NCBI GenBank assembly: GCA_905250025.1 | Contig: CAJNOJ010000028.1 | Location: forward strand, 186,001-250,000 | DNA: 64,000 bases | From: Adineta ricciae | Taxonomy: Eukaryota > Rotifera > Eurotatoria > Adinetida > Adinetidae | Reading direction: 5' to 3' | Part shown: piece after piece, positions 12,220 to 25,899 of the stretch | Numbering within the stretch: the stretch's first letter is position 1 | Layout of the letters: every line of letters starts with the position of its first letter | Position numbers and translations under genes: made by a program | Notes under the pieces: generated by a model | The model's database searches: none | What the model saw: only the letters and a program-made list of their open reading frames with translations | Told to the model about the DNA's origin: nothing

Positions 12220-14023
12220 TTACTTTTTCTCCTCGTCTTTCTTCTTTCGTTTTTCTCGAATTTGAACAATTTCTTCAGCACTAGTCGGATGTATACCAAT
12301 CGAATGATCAAACAATTCCTTCGTTGCTCCTGCACGAATTGCTACCGAGCACATTTGAATGATTTCTGGTGCGGCATGATCCATTATATGAATACCAACA
12401 ACACGTTGAGATTTGTTTTCAACAATCAATTTCACGTATGATTTTCGATCGCGTTTAGGTAATTGAACAAACATGGGTTTGAACGATGATTCATAAACAT
12501 CATAACCATCCTCACCATACTTTTCTTTTGCTTCTTTTTCCGTTACACCACACGTACCAATAGACGGTTCACTAAACACAGTTGTACCAACAGTAGCGTA
12601 ATCAACTTTTCGTGGTTGTTGATTATTGAAAAGCATGTCAGCTAAGTAGTGACCTTCTTGGATAGCAACAGGTGTCAGAGCTTTACGATCTGTACAATCG
12701 CCGACCTAAATCGCAGGAGGAAAGTGATCAAAAGATAGTAACAGAGGAAACATACTGCATAGATATTGGAAACATTTGTTTGTGAATAATCGTCGACTTG
12801 AACAACGCCTTTGTCATTTGTTTTCACACCGGCAGCGTCTAAACCTAAATTCTCTATGTTTGGATGACGACCGATGGCGAACATGACAAGATTTGTGTCG
12901 ATCGGAGTGTTGTTATTTTTGAATTTAACACGAAAAGAGTCATCCGAAACCTTCTCTACGCGTTCAACTTCGGTTTCAAATTGAAATTTTATTCCGTTCT
13001 TCTTGAGTTCATCACATAATTTTGATCGAACATCTAAAAAAGAGATAACATTCATGCTTTTTTCTGAAATGACACAAAGCACTTTCTCATTTTGCTTTTA
13101 CCTTCATCAAAACTGGATAAAATTGTCTTTCCACGTAAAATTAATGTCACATCAGAGCCAAATCCATTGAAGATACAAGCGAATTCCAGTGCAATGTAGC
13201 CACCACCTTGAATAATGTGCTAGAAAACAATGAACACTTCTCAACAAACTTACCAACAATTATCACTTTTTTCGGCAATTTTTCGAGGAAAAACGCATCA
13301 TCCGATGTGATGACATGCTCACGTCCTTCAATTTTCGGCAGAACCGGTTGACCTAAACAAGACAGATAATTTTCAACATCATGCCAGCAAGAGAATTGTA
13401 CCTCCAACAGCAAGAAGTATGTATTTCGACGTGTACTCTTTGCCATCTATAACAACTGTATTTTTATCTTTTAACTGTGCGTATCCTTTGATTATCGTAA
13501 CGTTATTGTCTTTTTGATTCTTTTCATAAGCATTGTTTAAACGTTGAATCTCAGCATTTTTGCTTTCTATAAACTTCTTCCAATTATGATCTTCTAATTT
13601 CATGTCGACTTTTGGCCAACCATAACCTTCAGCATCGTGAAATAGTTCACGAAAATGTGATGCGTAACAAAATAATTTCTTTGGGACACAACCAACATTA
13701 ACACATGTACCACCTAAGAAAAATAAATAGAAATGCAAAGCTGAGCCTATAATTTAGTTACCTAATTTCTTCGCTTCGGCTAGGGCAACACGAGCTCCGT
13801 GCTTCGCCGCTATGCGACTAGATCGCACACCTCCCGAACCACCGCCAATGACAAAATAATCGTAATCATATTGTTGACTATCATTTTTGCCGCTAGTAGA
13901 TGCCATAGTTCGATAAATTTGAAATTGAGTTTGCAAAGAATTGAAAGTAAAACGATAGAATTTATAGGAAACTGGGAATTGTTGCTGAGAGAGGAATATA
14001 CGACAGTAATGATGACCGAGCAT
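12220..14023 (-). CDS. GSR: Glutathione reductase
   Basis: Exons 13906-13762 (optionally from 14023), 13713-13402, 13352-13254, 13206-13102, 13033-12756 and 12705-12220 give 474 residues from the inner ATG, or 513 from the upper one. The product reduces glutathione disulfide with NADPH. Seen: FAD-binding [13 protein letters not shown], the redox-active disulfide [13 protein letters not shown] (C-x4-C), the NADPH fold [17 protein letters not shown]-type [21 protein letters not shown], and the C-terminal catalytic HPTSAEE. There is no Gly-Cys-Sec-Gly tail, so it is not thioredoxin reductase. The 39 codons between ATG 14023 and ATG 13906 are in frame, rich in Arg/Lys/Tyr/Phe, and lack Asp/Glu, as in a mitochondrial presequence. 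Confidence 0.92.
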
Positions 14024-14556
14024 GTTACGATGAATGACTCATTGACAGTTTCTTCTTGCTTTACCCGTAGCTTCATTCGTTCTATTCAAACTACCAATTG
14101 TCGACCGAATTTACTCACTATCTAATAAAAAGTCAAGCTCAGACCGAACATTCTTGTTGTTGATTACTTATAATACAACATATCTGAATGAAACGGAAAA
14201 GAGATTTGATTGAATAATTGTTTGCTAGCCTCTGATTGGTTTGGACAGATAGATCTCAAGTCCAGATTTTAAATAATATATCGTCCAACAGAGTTCGATA
14301 ATGATATTGACATTGGCGAGAAACGAAGAAACTAAAATTGCTGGTTGTTTTCAACGGAATATTTATTTATCGTTTTTTGTACTGTTCGAGTTTAAAGAAA
14401 GAAAAACAATAGAGATTTTTCATAGAAAGCTTATACAGATCATATGTGTAGTTATGGTTCTCAATCAAATGAGATTTAAGATAATAAAAACGCCAAAAAG
14501 CAAAATGAAGAATCTTGAGCGTCAACGAGTAGTTCAGAGTTCAGTATACGATCAGA
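14024..14556. other. Intergenic between GSR and CTP synthase
   Basis: It must hold the GSR promoter and the CTPS 3' UTR, both on the minus strand. A plus-strand open frame at 14301-14648 overlaps the last CTPS exon antisense and has no recognisable domain. Confidence 0.45.
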
Positions 14557-17139
<2,583 letters not shown>

Positions 17140-17282
17140 GGCTGTATTCGTATTAATGACAAATGATGATACGATTTCTTCTAGAAATAAAGCAACCTTC
17201 AAAATCATGTTTCATTCTGCTTTACGAAATAGGATAGTGTGTAAAATTCTATATGAAATCAAAATCACAGATGATTAAAAGG

Positions 17283-18649
17283 TTAAGCGGATATTTCATA
17301 TTGTCCCAATGATGCCAAACCATTTTGCTATAAGAAATATTAGCACGTGACGATATGAATTAATTGATAAAACTCCTTTTACTTTAGTTAGACGCAAAAA
17401 TTCTTTTCGAGCTTGTTCGCTATTGTTTTTATTGCCTTTCCACGCACGTAAAACCGATGTTTGCAATGCACGTCCGTAACTAAATGATAATACCCACGGC
17501 TTATACAATTGTACGCGATTGATGGCGTTTAAGTATGCAGTTGAATTCTCTTCATTATGTCCACCTACATAAAAAAAGAACACAAGAATCAATTACAACA
17601 TTACGTCGCCACAGCGAAATCGAAGTTTACCGGAAAGAAACATTATGCCAGGTACAGCGGTTGGAACAGTACGACGAAATGCAATTACTGTTGCTTCAGC
17701 AATCTGTTCAATTGTGTACGTTTTTACACAATTAACACCTAAGATGTTCGTTTTATTCGAGAAAAAGTACTTTCAAATGATCTACCAGGGGTAACGATGT
17801 TTGGTTTAAGCAGTGTGCCTTCAAGATAAACATGATGATCACTTAATGCTTTGTACACAGTTGCTAAAACTTGTTCAGTTACACGTTGACATTGTTCAAG
17901 ATCATGATCACCCTCTAATGATACTTCTGGTTCGACAATAGGTACAAGACCACACTAAAATATACGTAGAAGTTGAGATCTTTTCTATAATAACATCTGC
18001 TGAGAATGTCTACTTGTTGACAAATCGACGCATATCGTGCAAGTTTAGAAGCATTTTCATTGATGGCCAATTGCGAAGGACAGGTTGGACCGATTTTTAT
18101 CAAAGCACGCCATTTAGCAAATTGTGCGCCGTTCTTTTTGTATTCTCGACAACGTTCTTCGAGGCCATCTAAACCTGCAATCTCTTGCTAATATTCAACA
18201 AATATCTCTTTTTTTTATTGACAAACCTTGAGTTGTAGTCTCGTTGTCAGTACCGCCCAGTATAATTAATCCTCTGTCAACTGTGATACCAGGCATGATG
18301 CCCATCTCATTCAAAAGACGAGGAAACGGTATATCATCGTCGTCAGTTTTATGATAAAACGTTTCATGACATAAAATGATTCCACTTAGATACTGACTAC
18401 ATTCCTTTGTTCGAAATAACATTTGACGATAATAACGACGATTTTCTTCATTATTCTGAATATCCATTGGTGAAAAACGCGATTCGATAATAGCTGAAAA
18501 ACTGGAATATTTTCGGATTTTTAAGCAAATATATTTCGCTAACCTGCATGTTCATCAGCAGCTAAAATACCCTTGCCCGGCGTGGCAATGCTTTGAGCTA
18601 TTTGGGCTAGCTCTACTTGTCTGTCTCTAGATAGATAATGCGGAGACAT
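17283..18649 (-). CDS. ALDO: Fructose-bisphosphate aldolase, class I (divergent)
   Basis: Exons 18649-18544, 18493-18227, 18174-18014, 17954-17786, 17738-17631, 17564-17383 and 17327-17283 give 345 residues. It cleaves fructose 1,6-bisphosphate in glycolysis through a lysine Schiff base. Seen: [23 protein letters not shown], the [12 protein letters not shown] loop, Lys in KWRALIKIG, Schiff-base Lys in [22 protein letters not shown] and [11 protein letters not shown]. Two departures: the usual DESTGS phosphate-loop region is DEHAAI, and the chain stops at GQYEISA, about 20 residues before the normal end, so the C-terminal Tyr is absent. The fold and core lysines are intact. It is either a functional isoform with altered specificity or a relaxed paralogue. 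The start is the first ATG before the conserved core. Confidence 0.9.
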
Positions 18650-19590
18650 TTGTGCCGTCGCTGACCTTCGTGAATAAAAGAAAATTTATTGAAAATTATA
18701 GTATATATGATATCATAAATCGAAAAATATGTGTAAGAGCGTAACGTGATACGATAAGACATAGATTGAAATCGACAGAGTGAAGCAGAAAACAGGAGAA
18801 CGGCAAGAGAAGAAAAAGACTAAACAATATATTAAAGAATAACAGTTTACGACGAACGCACGTTACATAATCGTATAAAGAAAGGCCTCGATAATATCTC
18901 AGTACCTAGCTATCAGATTAATTCACTTCACTATGGGAAAAATTTGAAGTTGACACACGAAAAAATTAAGACAATTCGTTTTGCAACGATACATGCTCTT
19001 TTTCGATTGTTATCTTTGTTGAAAGTTACATTCATCTCTTATCATAAAACACAATCATACAATTATTTATCTTTCTACTCTATTGTTTCATATAGACTCG
19101 AGGGATTAATATATTCCCTAGTTGTTTGTTTCTATCTTGCAGACAGACTACGGAAATGGAAAAATAACATTTCTTCCATAGTACAAACTTTTTCTTTCTC
19201 TCCAACAAACAGAATTATCAGAGCATATTGTTGATCTATCGATCGATGTCAAAAAACTTCCATCAGCAGTCAAGAACACGAAACACGATGACTTACTCCA
19301 GTTAGTTTAGCATTCGTATTTCGAAGAGAAATTCGATGGGAACTGCATCGCTGTATCGTTAACACATGGATACTCTAAAATTAATCAATCGTTTGAAATG
19401 GAAAGAAATTTCTGCTGCTCTACTGATTAACCCTCCCTACATGAGGTAAAAAATGAATAAACAATAGTTTGTATTCAAGTCAATTTATTCTACTGCAGAA
19501 ATAACATACAAAAAAAGGATCAATCTCAAGTAAAAGTTTTATTTATGAAAATCGATAAAATTAGACTACTAACAAATCGTATCACAATAT
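18650..19590. other. Upstream region of aldolase
   Basis: An AT-rich stretch between the aldolase start and the 3' end of the dehydrogenase gene, both on the minus strand. The open frame at 18944-19234 (+) has no domain or splice support. No RNA gene was recognised. Confidence 0.45.
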
Positions 19591-20686
19591 TTATTCACGC
19601 TTGTTTCGTGGTGGAAGAGATAATCCAGCGTTAATTCTCGTCGCATCACCGACAGCCGACCAATCCAAATCTTTGAGACCGTTTCCAATAATCGAAGCAT
19701 ATTGTTCTCGCAAAACACTGCAGAACGGAAGAGGAACACCAACTTCATCACCAGCTGTTAACATGGCGTTTACATCTTTTAAACCACCTTCCACTCGAAA
19801 TCCTTCACCTTCGCCTATTTCGTAATCTCGATTTCGAATACGATTTTCGTATGCTAATAAGCCGGGATGTGAATAGAAAACTTTGAGTATTTGTTGTGTG
19901 ATATCGTCATCAACACCCCAGCGTTCGTTCAATGCATAAATTTGACCGAAGAGAGATAGATTGGCAGCAAGAACCATATTCGCTGTTAGTTTAACCACAT
20001 TTGCATGTGCAGGATTGTCCCCAACGACGATGATCGATCCACCTGAATAGGCTTCGACTACTGGTCGAGCACGTTCGATAGCTTCTAGATTACCACCTAG
20101 AAAGCTACGTAATTGTCCAGCAGCCGCTACATCTGGTCGACCGAGAACCTAAATCACAGTGAAATATGGCGAACGCCAATCTAATTCTACTTACAGTTCC
20201 CGCAATGTAGAAAGCACCATGCTGTTCGTGTAATTTTGCCAATTGAGTTGAAGTATTTGGATTAATTGTTGTGGTATTGACGTGTATAGCATTCTTTTTC
20301 ACACCCATCAAATAACCATTTTCTCCTGAAGGAAAGCAAACACATTGATTCATTTGAGATCAAAGGAAATTCTATGAAGATGAGTTACAACCTTGAGCAG
20401 TGTCTAAACATGATTTATCATCGAATAGACAGCTAACAATGATATCAGCATCGGTTACAGCTTCCCGTGCAGTTGCTGCTAAACGCGCACCAGCCTTGAT
20501 TAAATCCTAATAAATGAAAATGATTATTGCCAGTTTTCTTTCATTCTTCAGTTGATTTACATTTGCTTTAGATGTCGTTCGACTCCACACGACAAGTTGG
20601 AAACCTTTCTTGAGAATATTTCTTGCGATGGCACTACCCATACTCCCCAGACCGAGAAAAGTTACTTTCACTGACGATGTCGACAT
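19591..20686 (-). CDS. Beta-hydroxyacid dehydrogenase (3-hydroxyisobutyrate dehydrogenase-like)
   Basis: Exons 20686-20561, 20506-20392, 20325-20195 and 20148-19591 give 309 residues. The N terminus is a Rossmann dinucleotide site (VTFLGLGSMGSAIARNIL), followed by ADIIVSCLFDD and a long C-terminal helical domain. The catalytic Lys and Asn are in place in VVKLTANMVLAANL (K-x3-N). The C terminus contains GLKDVNAMLTAGDEVGVPLP, typical of the family, where the partner Lys/Asp pair lies. Members oxidise beta-hydroxyacids or reduce related semialdehydes or imines with NAD(P). No specific substrate can be named. There is no mitochondrial presequence, so it is probably cytosolic and not the mitochondrial valine-pathway HIBADH. 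Such genes are often acquired from bacteria or fungi in bdelloids; here that is speculation. Confidence 0.82.
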
Positions 20687-21256
20687 ATTGACTACCTAAA
20701 AGCGAAAAACAATTTCATTTCCTATTCAATATTGGAAACATTTCTAATAGTCTAGTCCAATAATTTCGGGTTGATCTCCATTCAATTTCTATCTAATTTC
20801 ATGTACAGATAATATCTTGATGAAATCAGCTTTTGACTGCGTGAGTTTCGAACTCACGTGGCCAAGCATTGGGATCAGTTTTTACGCAAGTCATTCGTAT
20901 TCCACAACAATTTCTATTGGCTCTGGCTTTTATCATACATGATACTGTATCACATCAGAATTTTTCCCTATGTTTTCGATGTTTACATGAATGAATTCAG
21001 ATTTCAATAAAATCCTCTCGGTACGCCGACAAGCCGTTTAATCTGATAAATAATCAACTGTTGTTGATTGGTCTATTCGAACGCAAAGGCAGTGGCGCTA
21101 ACCATTTGTTTATTGTTCTTGTTGTCATTCATGGCAAAGAAAGCCAGAGAAGAAAAAGAAAACGAGCCCTAGAGAGATTTCCTATTCCATTGCATCATTC
21201 TTTTCACTTTTTTATCTAGAATCATTCGTTACTATTATCGTCGAAAAATTTGAACA
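20687..21256. other. Divergent intergenic region with a tRNA-like remnant
   Basis: It lies between the starts of the minus-strand dehydrogenase and the plus-strand TMEM205-like gene, so it should contain both promoters. It also holds the tRNA-like fragment at 20834-20893. Confidence 0.5.
20834..20893 (-). tRNA. Truncated tRNA-like sequence (3' half), probably a remnant
   Basis: On the minus strand a perfect T-arm is visible: stem GTGAG/CTCAC around a 7-nt TTCGAAA loop, followed by GCAGTCA, which pairs imperfectly with TGACTTGC 60 nt upstream. The B-box-like TTCGAAA core suits a tRNA. The total is only 60 nt and no D-arm or credible 7-nt anticodon loop can be drawn, so this is a decayed or tRNA-derived fragment, not a working tRNA. 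Confidence 0.3.
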
Positions 21257-22230
21257 ATGGGTGCACAAATCAGCAAAATCGAAGATACAATTCATGAATT
21301 ATACAAAAAAACTTGGCCCCAAGCTTGGTATGCATCGAATGCGATATTTACTTGTATACCCATCGTAGTGATATTTAGGTACTTGGCCCCACCATTCCTT
21401 GCATCACTCGGTGCTGTAGGTTATGTTGGTTATGCTTTTGCACAAACAAAACCTATTCCATCGTCGACCAATGTTTCATTGTTGCATCTACTTGGTGTTG
21501 CTGGTAAAAATCATTAGCCCATGTTTTTCATTAACTATTTTACATTGCTTCATCATAGGTGGATTCGGTATTAGCTTTTGGATAACAGCCGTCCATGGTA
21601 AGTGTATCTTCTTGTTTATTCACCATTCACTATTGATAAAAAAAAAATAGGTCGTGCCATTCAGCGTATGCTGACACGCCATGAATTTGCTACTGTTCAA
21701 TCTCAATTATCAACAGTCTACTTTTCTTCGTCAGCTGTTTTCGCTGGCCTTAGTTTGGGCTCGTTTTTACTTCGTCATCCAATTAATACATGGTCAAAAG
21801 AAGCAACCAATCTCGTATGTACTTCACCGAATCAAAAGATCATGTTTCTTCTCTTATGGCAAATCTGATGTTGTCGTTTCTTTCGCTTCAATAGGGCATT
21901 GCATTGATCATTGCATTAGGTGCTGCTGAATTAAACAGCCTTGTACTCAATCCATTAGTTACTAATTTGATGTTCGATCGAAACAACATTGAATTTTTAC
22001 AAGCAGCTAAAGTAATACACGTTGATCCGAACTGATAATGATTAAACATTCATTTACTTTGTTAGACATCCGACGATATCGAACGCTTAACTCGTGACGA
22101 TGCCAAATATCGTATAATCAATAATAAATTCAATTTATTTCATTCTCTCTCGATGGCATCAGGTCTTGTTTATCATGGCGTTCAATGGTACCATCTCTTC
22201 TTCCTCGCTGACAAATGCTTAGTTCTCTAA
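21257..22230 (+). CDS. TMEM205-like multi-pass membrane protein
   Basis: Exons 21257-21503, 21559-21597, 21651-21814, 21895-22011 and 22066-22230 give 243 residues. After a short N terminus (MGAQISKIED) there is one hydrophobic segment, then the TMEM205/DUF4149-type domain: LLHLLG, GFGISFWITAVHGRAIQRML, EFATVQSQLSTVYF, a conserved helix GIALIIALGAAELNSLVL, and a C-terminal LFHSLSMASGLVYHGVQWY helix. About four to five membrane spans are expected. Human TMEM205 is linked to platinum-drug resistance; the physiological role is unclear. The start is the first ATG of the frame and has A at -3. A poly(A) signal lies at 22391-22396. Confidence 0.8.
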
Positions 22231-22802
22231 ATACCAGATAAGATCAAATCTGAATATCCTTATTCCCAATTATCTGAGAACTTCACTTTTTTCTCCTCTA
22301 TAGACGCTTAGCGCTTATGTGTGTGTGTGTTGTGTCCTTTAGAATATATCCTTGTCGTCATTCATATACCACTAGTCATGGATTATCTTGAATAAATAAA
22401 AATTGAATGTAAAATATCCAACTATATTATAAATAAACAGTCAGTAGAAGAACTGTTTCGTCTTGAGATTTCACATCAAGGACGATGGCATGTTTTTCCA
22501 AGGCTCAGTGTCAGAAGTAATACTCTCAAGTAATTTCTCTCAATCATCTATGGATATGATCAAAGTATCTTGATGCCAAAAGAAGTTTTCAATGGTAATT
22601 AGTTGATTGACTTTCATTTGGATTTGTCAACAAGAAAAGTACAAAACATTTTGAATGTATATTTATACCCTTTCATCTTGTACTGTTTCAATATGTTGAG
22701 TCATCAGGTATATCGTTGGGGCCACATAAAAAATATTACCTATAAAAAGAACAATACAAAAATAAGAAGCAAAACATTATCATACGTCAACCTGTAATTA
22801 TA
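22231..22802. other. Intergenic between TMEM205-like and Rab genes
   Basis: Contains the TMEM205-like 3' UTR with a GT repeat near 22318-22332 and the poly(A) signal at 22391-22396. Nothing coding is seen. Confidence 0.5.
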
Positions 22803-23560
22803 ATGTCGTTAGATTACGTTTCCCGTGCTGAATATGATTATCTATTAAAACTTTTGATTGTTGGCGACAGTGGAGTTGGGTATGTATTCTGTTCATTTCT
22901 CATTCATACGTGTCGGACTTTTATAGGAAAACATCGATCCTACAACGCTTTGCAACCGATTATTTCAAGAATGACTATGTTGCAACAGTAGGTGTTGGTA
23001 AGAGAAGCTCACTTTCAATTCTCTGCATTACGAAGTTCTCGAAAATAGATTTTCACATTCGAACAATTGACGTCGACGGTCATCGATGTAAACTACAGGT
23101 ATGGGATACAGCTGGTCAGGATCGTTTTCGTTGCGTCGTATCGACTTTCTATCGTGGAGCACATGGCGCAATGATCTGCTTTGATATTACCGATAAAGAT
23201 AGCTTTCAAAATGTTCAGACTTGGCTTGACACAGTCTACACATCTTGTCCTGAAGATACGCCCGTTTTTCTCGTTGGAACGAAATCTGATTTACAGTATA
23301 AACGTGTCATTCCGTATTCGACAGCCAAGGCATATGCGGATAAAAACCAATTAGTCTATTTGGAAACAAGTGCGAAAACCAATGAAAACATTCTAATCTG
23401 TTTCGAAGACTTTACCCGATCGATAGTAGCACACATGAATCAAATGAAACTCAATAGTAAGGAAAAGGCGAAACCGGGAGTTAAGATCGATCTGAATAGT
23501 GAAACAAAACCAATCACAACCAGTGAAGGTTGTTTTGGAGCATCCACATGTACAATCTAA
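22803..23560 (+). CDS. Rab-family small GTPase
   Basis: Exons 22803-22879, 22927-22997 and 23049-23560 give 219 residues. The G boxes are G1 GDSGVGKTS, switch I TVGVDFHIRTI, G3 WDTAGQD, G4 TKSD and G5 ETSAK. The switch I and RabF-type residues (VGVDF, KLQVWDTAGQDRF, STFYRGAHG) place it near Rab1/8/35. Rabs direct membrane traffic between organelles. G4 has Thr in place of the usual Asn, as in Rho proteins, so nucleotide binding should be kept. The C terminus ends GCFGASTCTI, in which no cysteine sits in a CC, CXC or CXXX position. The 51-nt second intron is stop-free over most of its length in one frame, but the splice restores the conserved GVDF. Confidence 0.88.
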
Positions 23561-24108
23561 TCTTTCCAATCATCTGTAGTTGTACATGTGAGCATTCGTT
23601 TTCAACTTTTGACATGACTTTTCAGCGTGCAATGTTTCTATCGTATATGAGAGAAGGAAAAGAAATGTAATAAAAAGAGCAAAACAGGATTTACTGACCT
23701 TTTCTGAAGTCTCATAAAAAGAGCATGGTATGTTGATCAAATGTTCTCAATGGTACACGAATAGCATAGAAAGTTATTTCTTCGTATGATTTTGAAATTT
23801 ATTATTACTGGCTGAGAATATATACTTTTGACTGAAACGAAATACTGTACTACATTAATCCGATAAAAAAAGAACCTGTTTGATAATCAGATAATGGACG
23901 AATTGTAAAAAGCAAAATATAAATAGATTGATTAGTAGATGAGGGTATTAGGAAGTACTGACACTCGTTTACAACAATTAGGACGGTTAGAAGTAAATCA
24001 GATCTTTCATCTAACTACATACCGACAAAATGTCTTTTTCGTATCACAGAGATATCTACTTAGGGGGGGAATCTAATAAACTGTTATGAAAGAGAAACCA
24101 TAACACCA
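23561..24108. other. Convergent 3' region of Rab and ceramidase genes
   Basis: Holds the Rab poly(A) signal at 23669-23674 and the 3' UTR of the minus-strand ceramidase. No other feature is visible. Confidence 0.5.
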
Positions 24109-25735
24109 TTAGACAATGGATTTCGTTGCGAAACTGTTCGATGTTGATGATAAATAGTTTGCATCATCATGAAATTTCAGGTACGGTAAACTGAATGAGC
24201 CCCATTCTTCGTTGGGCCAAACATGTAACATCAGATTTGCTTGAGGATATTGATATTTGATCAAGAGATATGCACAGACAACAATAGCTTCGTTGCTACT
24301 AAATAGAATTAACACATGCCAAATAGAATGTAGATAAGGAAATGAGATTGATAGCCAAAATGAACAAAACGTTCGATCACATATCCATACTGTCACAGCA
24401 ATAGCCCACATGCCCAAACAATGAATACCAAGGTTTTTAATACGACGATTATCGCACCTGAAGACGTAGAATGAATCAAAGCATAGCTAAACATGATATT
24501 TACTTTGAGAGATGTACGGCTAGAAAAGCAATGGCAGGTAAACCAAGAATCATCAAGGCGAAAGCATTAGCATATGGATATATAATAGAAAGACAAGTAA
24601 TGATCATCGTCAATACAATGCAACTATATACAAATCGACGTCTAAATAGAACATATAATCACATATGGATCATGTCGTGCAATGAGTCATTTCATTCATG
24701 TCATGCATATCATATCCAGCCATTCCTTATCGATTACTAGAGTAGCTTATCTTACTGTCCACTATTATGGGTCACACCCCATTTATATAGAGCGCTATAA
24801 TACGATCATGGAACTCGTGAATCAACGAAATGAAACCAAAATGAGAGTTTACCGTTGAACACGTAGTGACTGTGGGAAATAAGTTGCAGGCAAGAATAGT
24901 GCATAACCTGCCATCAATACCCAGAGAATCGATATTTCATCAACTAATTGTCCAGCCTGAAACAAGGAATATGTGACAGCATAATGCAACGACTTTAAAT
25001 GTTACAATTTGACATACAAGACTAAGTGTAGCATGAAAATACACAGAACCAGTCCCAATGATGATCAATAAAATCCAGAGCACTGAGATTCCATTTGCAG
25101 TTCGTTTCGAGTAAGACGCAAACAGTGCAATCATTAGCGGTGGAACCAAAAAGAAGAATATATTGGAGACCTTTTAAATGAAAAAAAGCTTTCAAGGTTT
25201 TCATTCGAACCAGTCGCAAGATTCTATACATAGATACACGTAAACATGTTCGATCTAGTCGAGATTCTACTCGGGAAAAAAAATCTAGGTTTGATTAATC
25301 ATAGATAGCAAGCAAAAAATTGGAAAAAATAGAACCGATGATCATGCATAGACAAATGTGATGAATAGCATTCCCAAATAAGAAGAAAAAAATGTTACCT
25401 TTGATCCACACATACATAATGTTAGCCTGCAATACAAATTAGAGTAGGTCATTGATTCAGCAGTGTTATTTTAATCTATTTCATTCCGAAACAAGTAGAC
25501 AAAAAAAGTGTACTGAAGAAAATATTTCATACAGGCAAAAAGAACAACGACAGATTCGTGTGATATTTAGCAAAAAACTACGTACTGTATTCCAAAATTC
25601 GCTGATATAAGCACTAACAACATAGTTAGGCTCACACCAATCGACGTTGCTGGAACCAAGTCGGAATGGACTATCGTGAAGATTTTTGTCAATACCATTC
25701 GTGTTGATGGTGTCCATTTTCGATGAAATATACAT
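24109..25735 (-). CDS. ACER: Alkaline ceramidase
   Basis: Exons 25735-25586, 25170-25018, 24956-24853, 24641-24504 and 24457-24109 give 297 residues. The enzyme hydrolyses ceramide to sphingosine and fatty acid in ER/Golgi membranes. The calcium site is visible near the N terminus (VDWCEPNY...ISEF). The zinc ligands are His in GSVYFHATLSL and the two His of FPYLHSIWHVLI; the Asp of GQLVDEISILWVL follows the first. Seven hydrophobic segments are expected, as in ACER2/3. The last exon ends with the family motif VWPNEEWGSFSLPYL. Introns 1 (415 nt) and 3 (211 nt) are longer than usual. A second in-frame ATG (25717) could also be the start. Confidence 0.93.
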
Positions 25736-25899
25736 TTCTATCTAGAAATATATGTTCGATTGGAATTATTCATGTTCAAACAAAAAAATACATATGTATA
25801 TATCTATGCATATATGAGAAGAAGAAAAATATATATCTGACTTATTTACAATATGAATAAGAAAGTCATATACACATCTATTGCACTGAAATTACTTGG

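Noticed and set aside
12220..12705. Selenoprotein-type C terminus (thioredoxin reductase)
   Set aside because: The last exon ends with a lysine-rich tail after HPTSAEE; no Gly-Cys-Sec-Gly and no UGA in that position.
18944..19234. 96-codon plus-strand open frame
   Set aside because: No recognisable domain and AT-rich composition like surrounding non-coding DNA.
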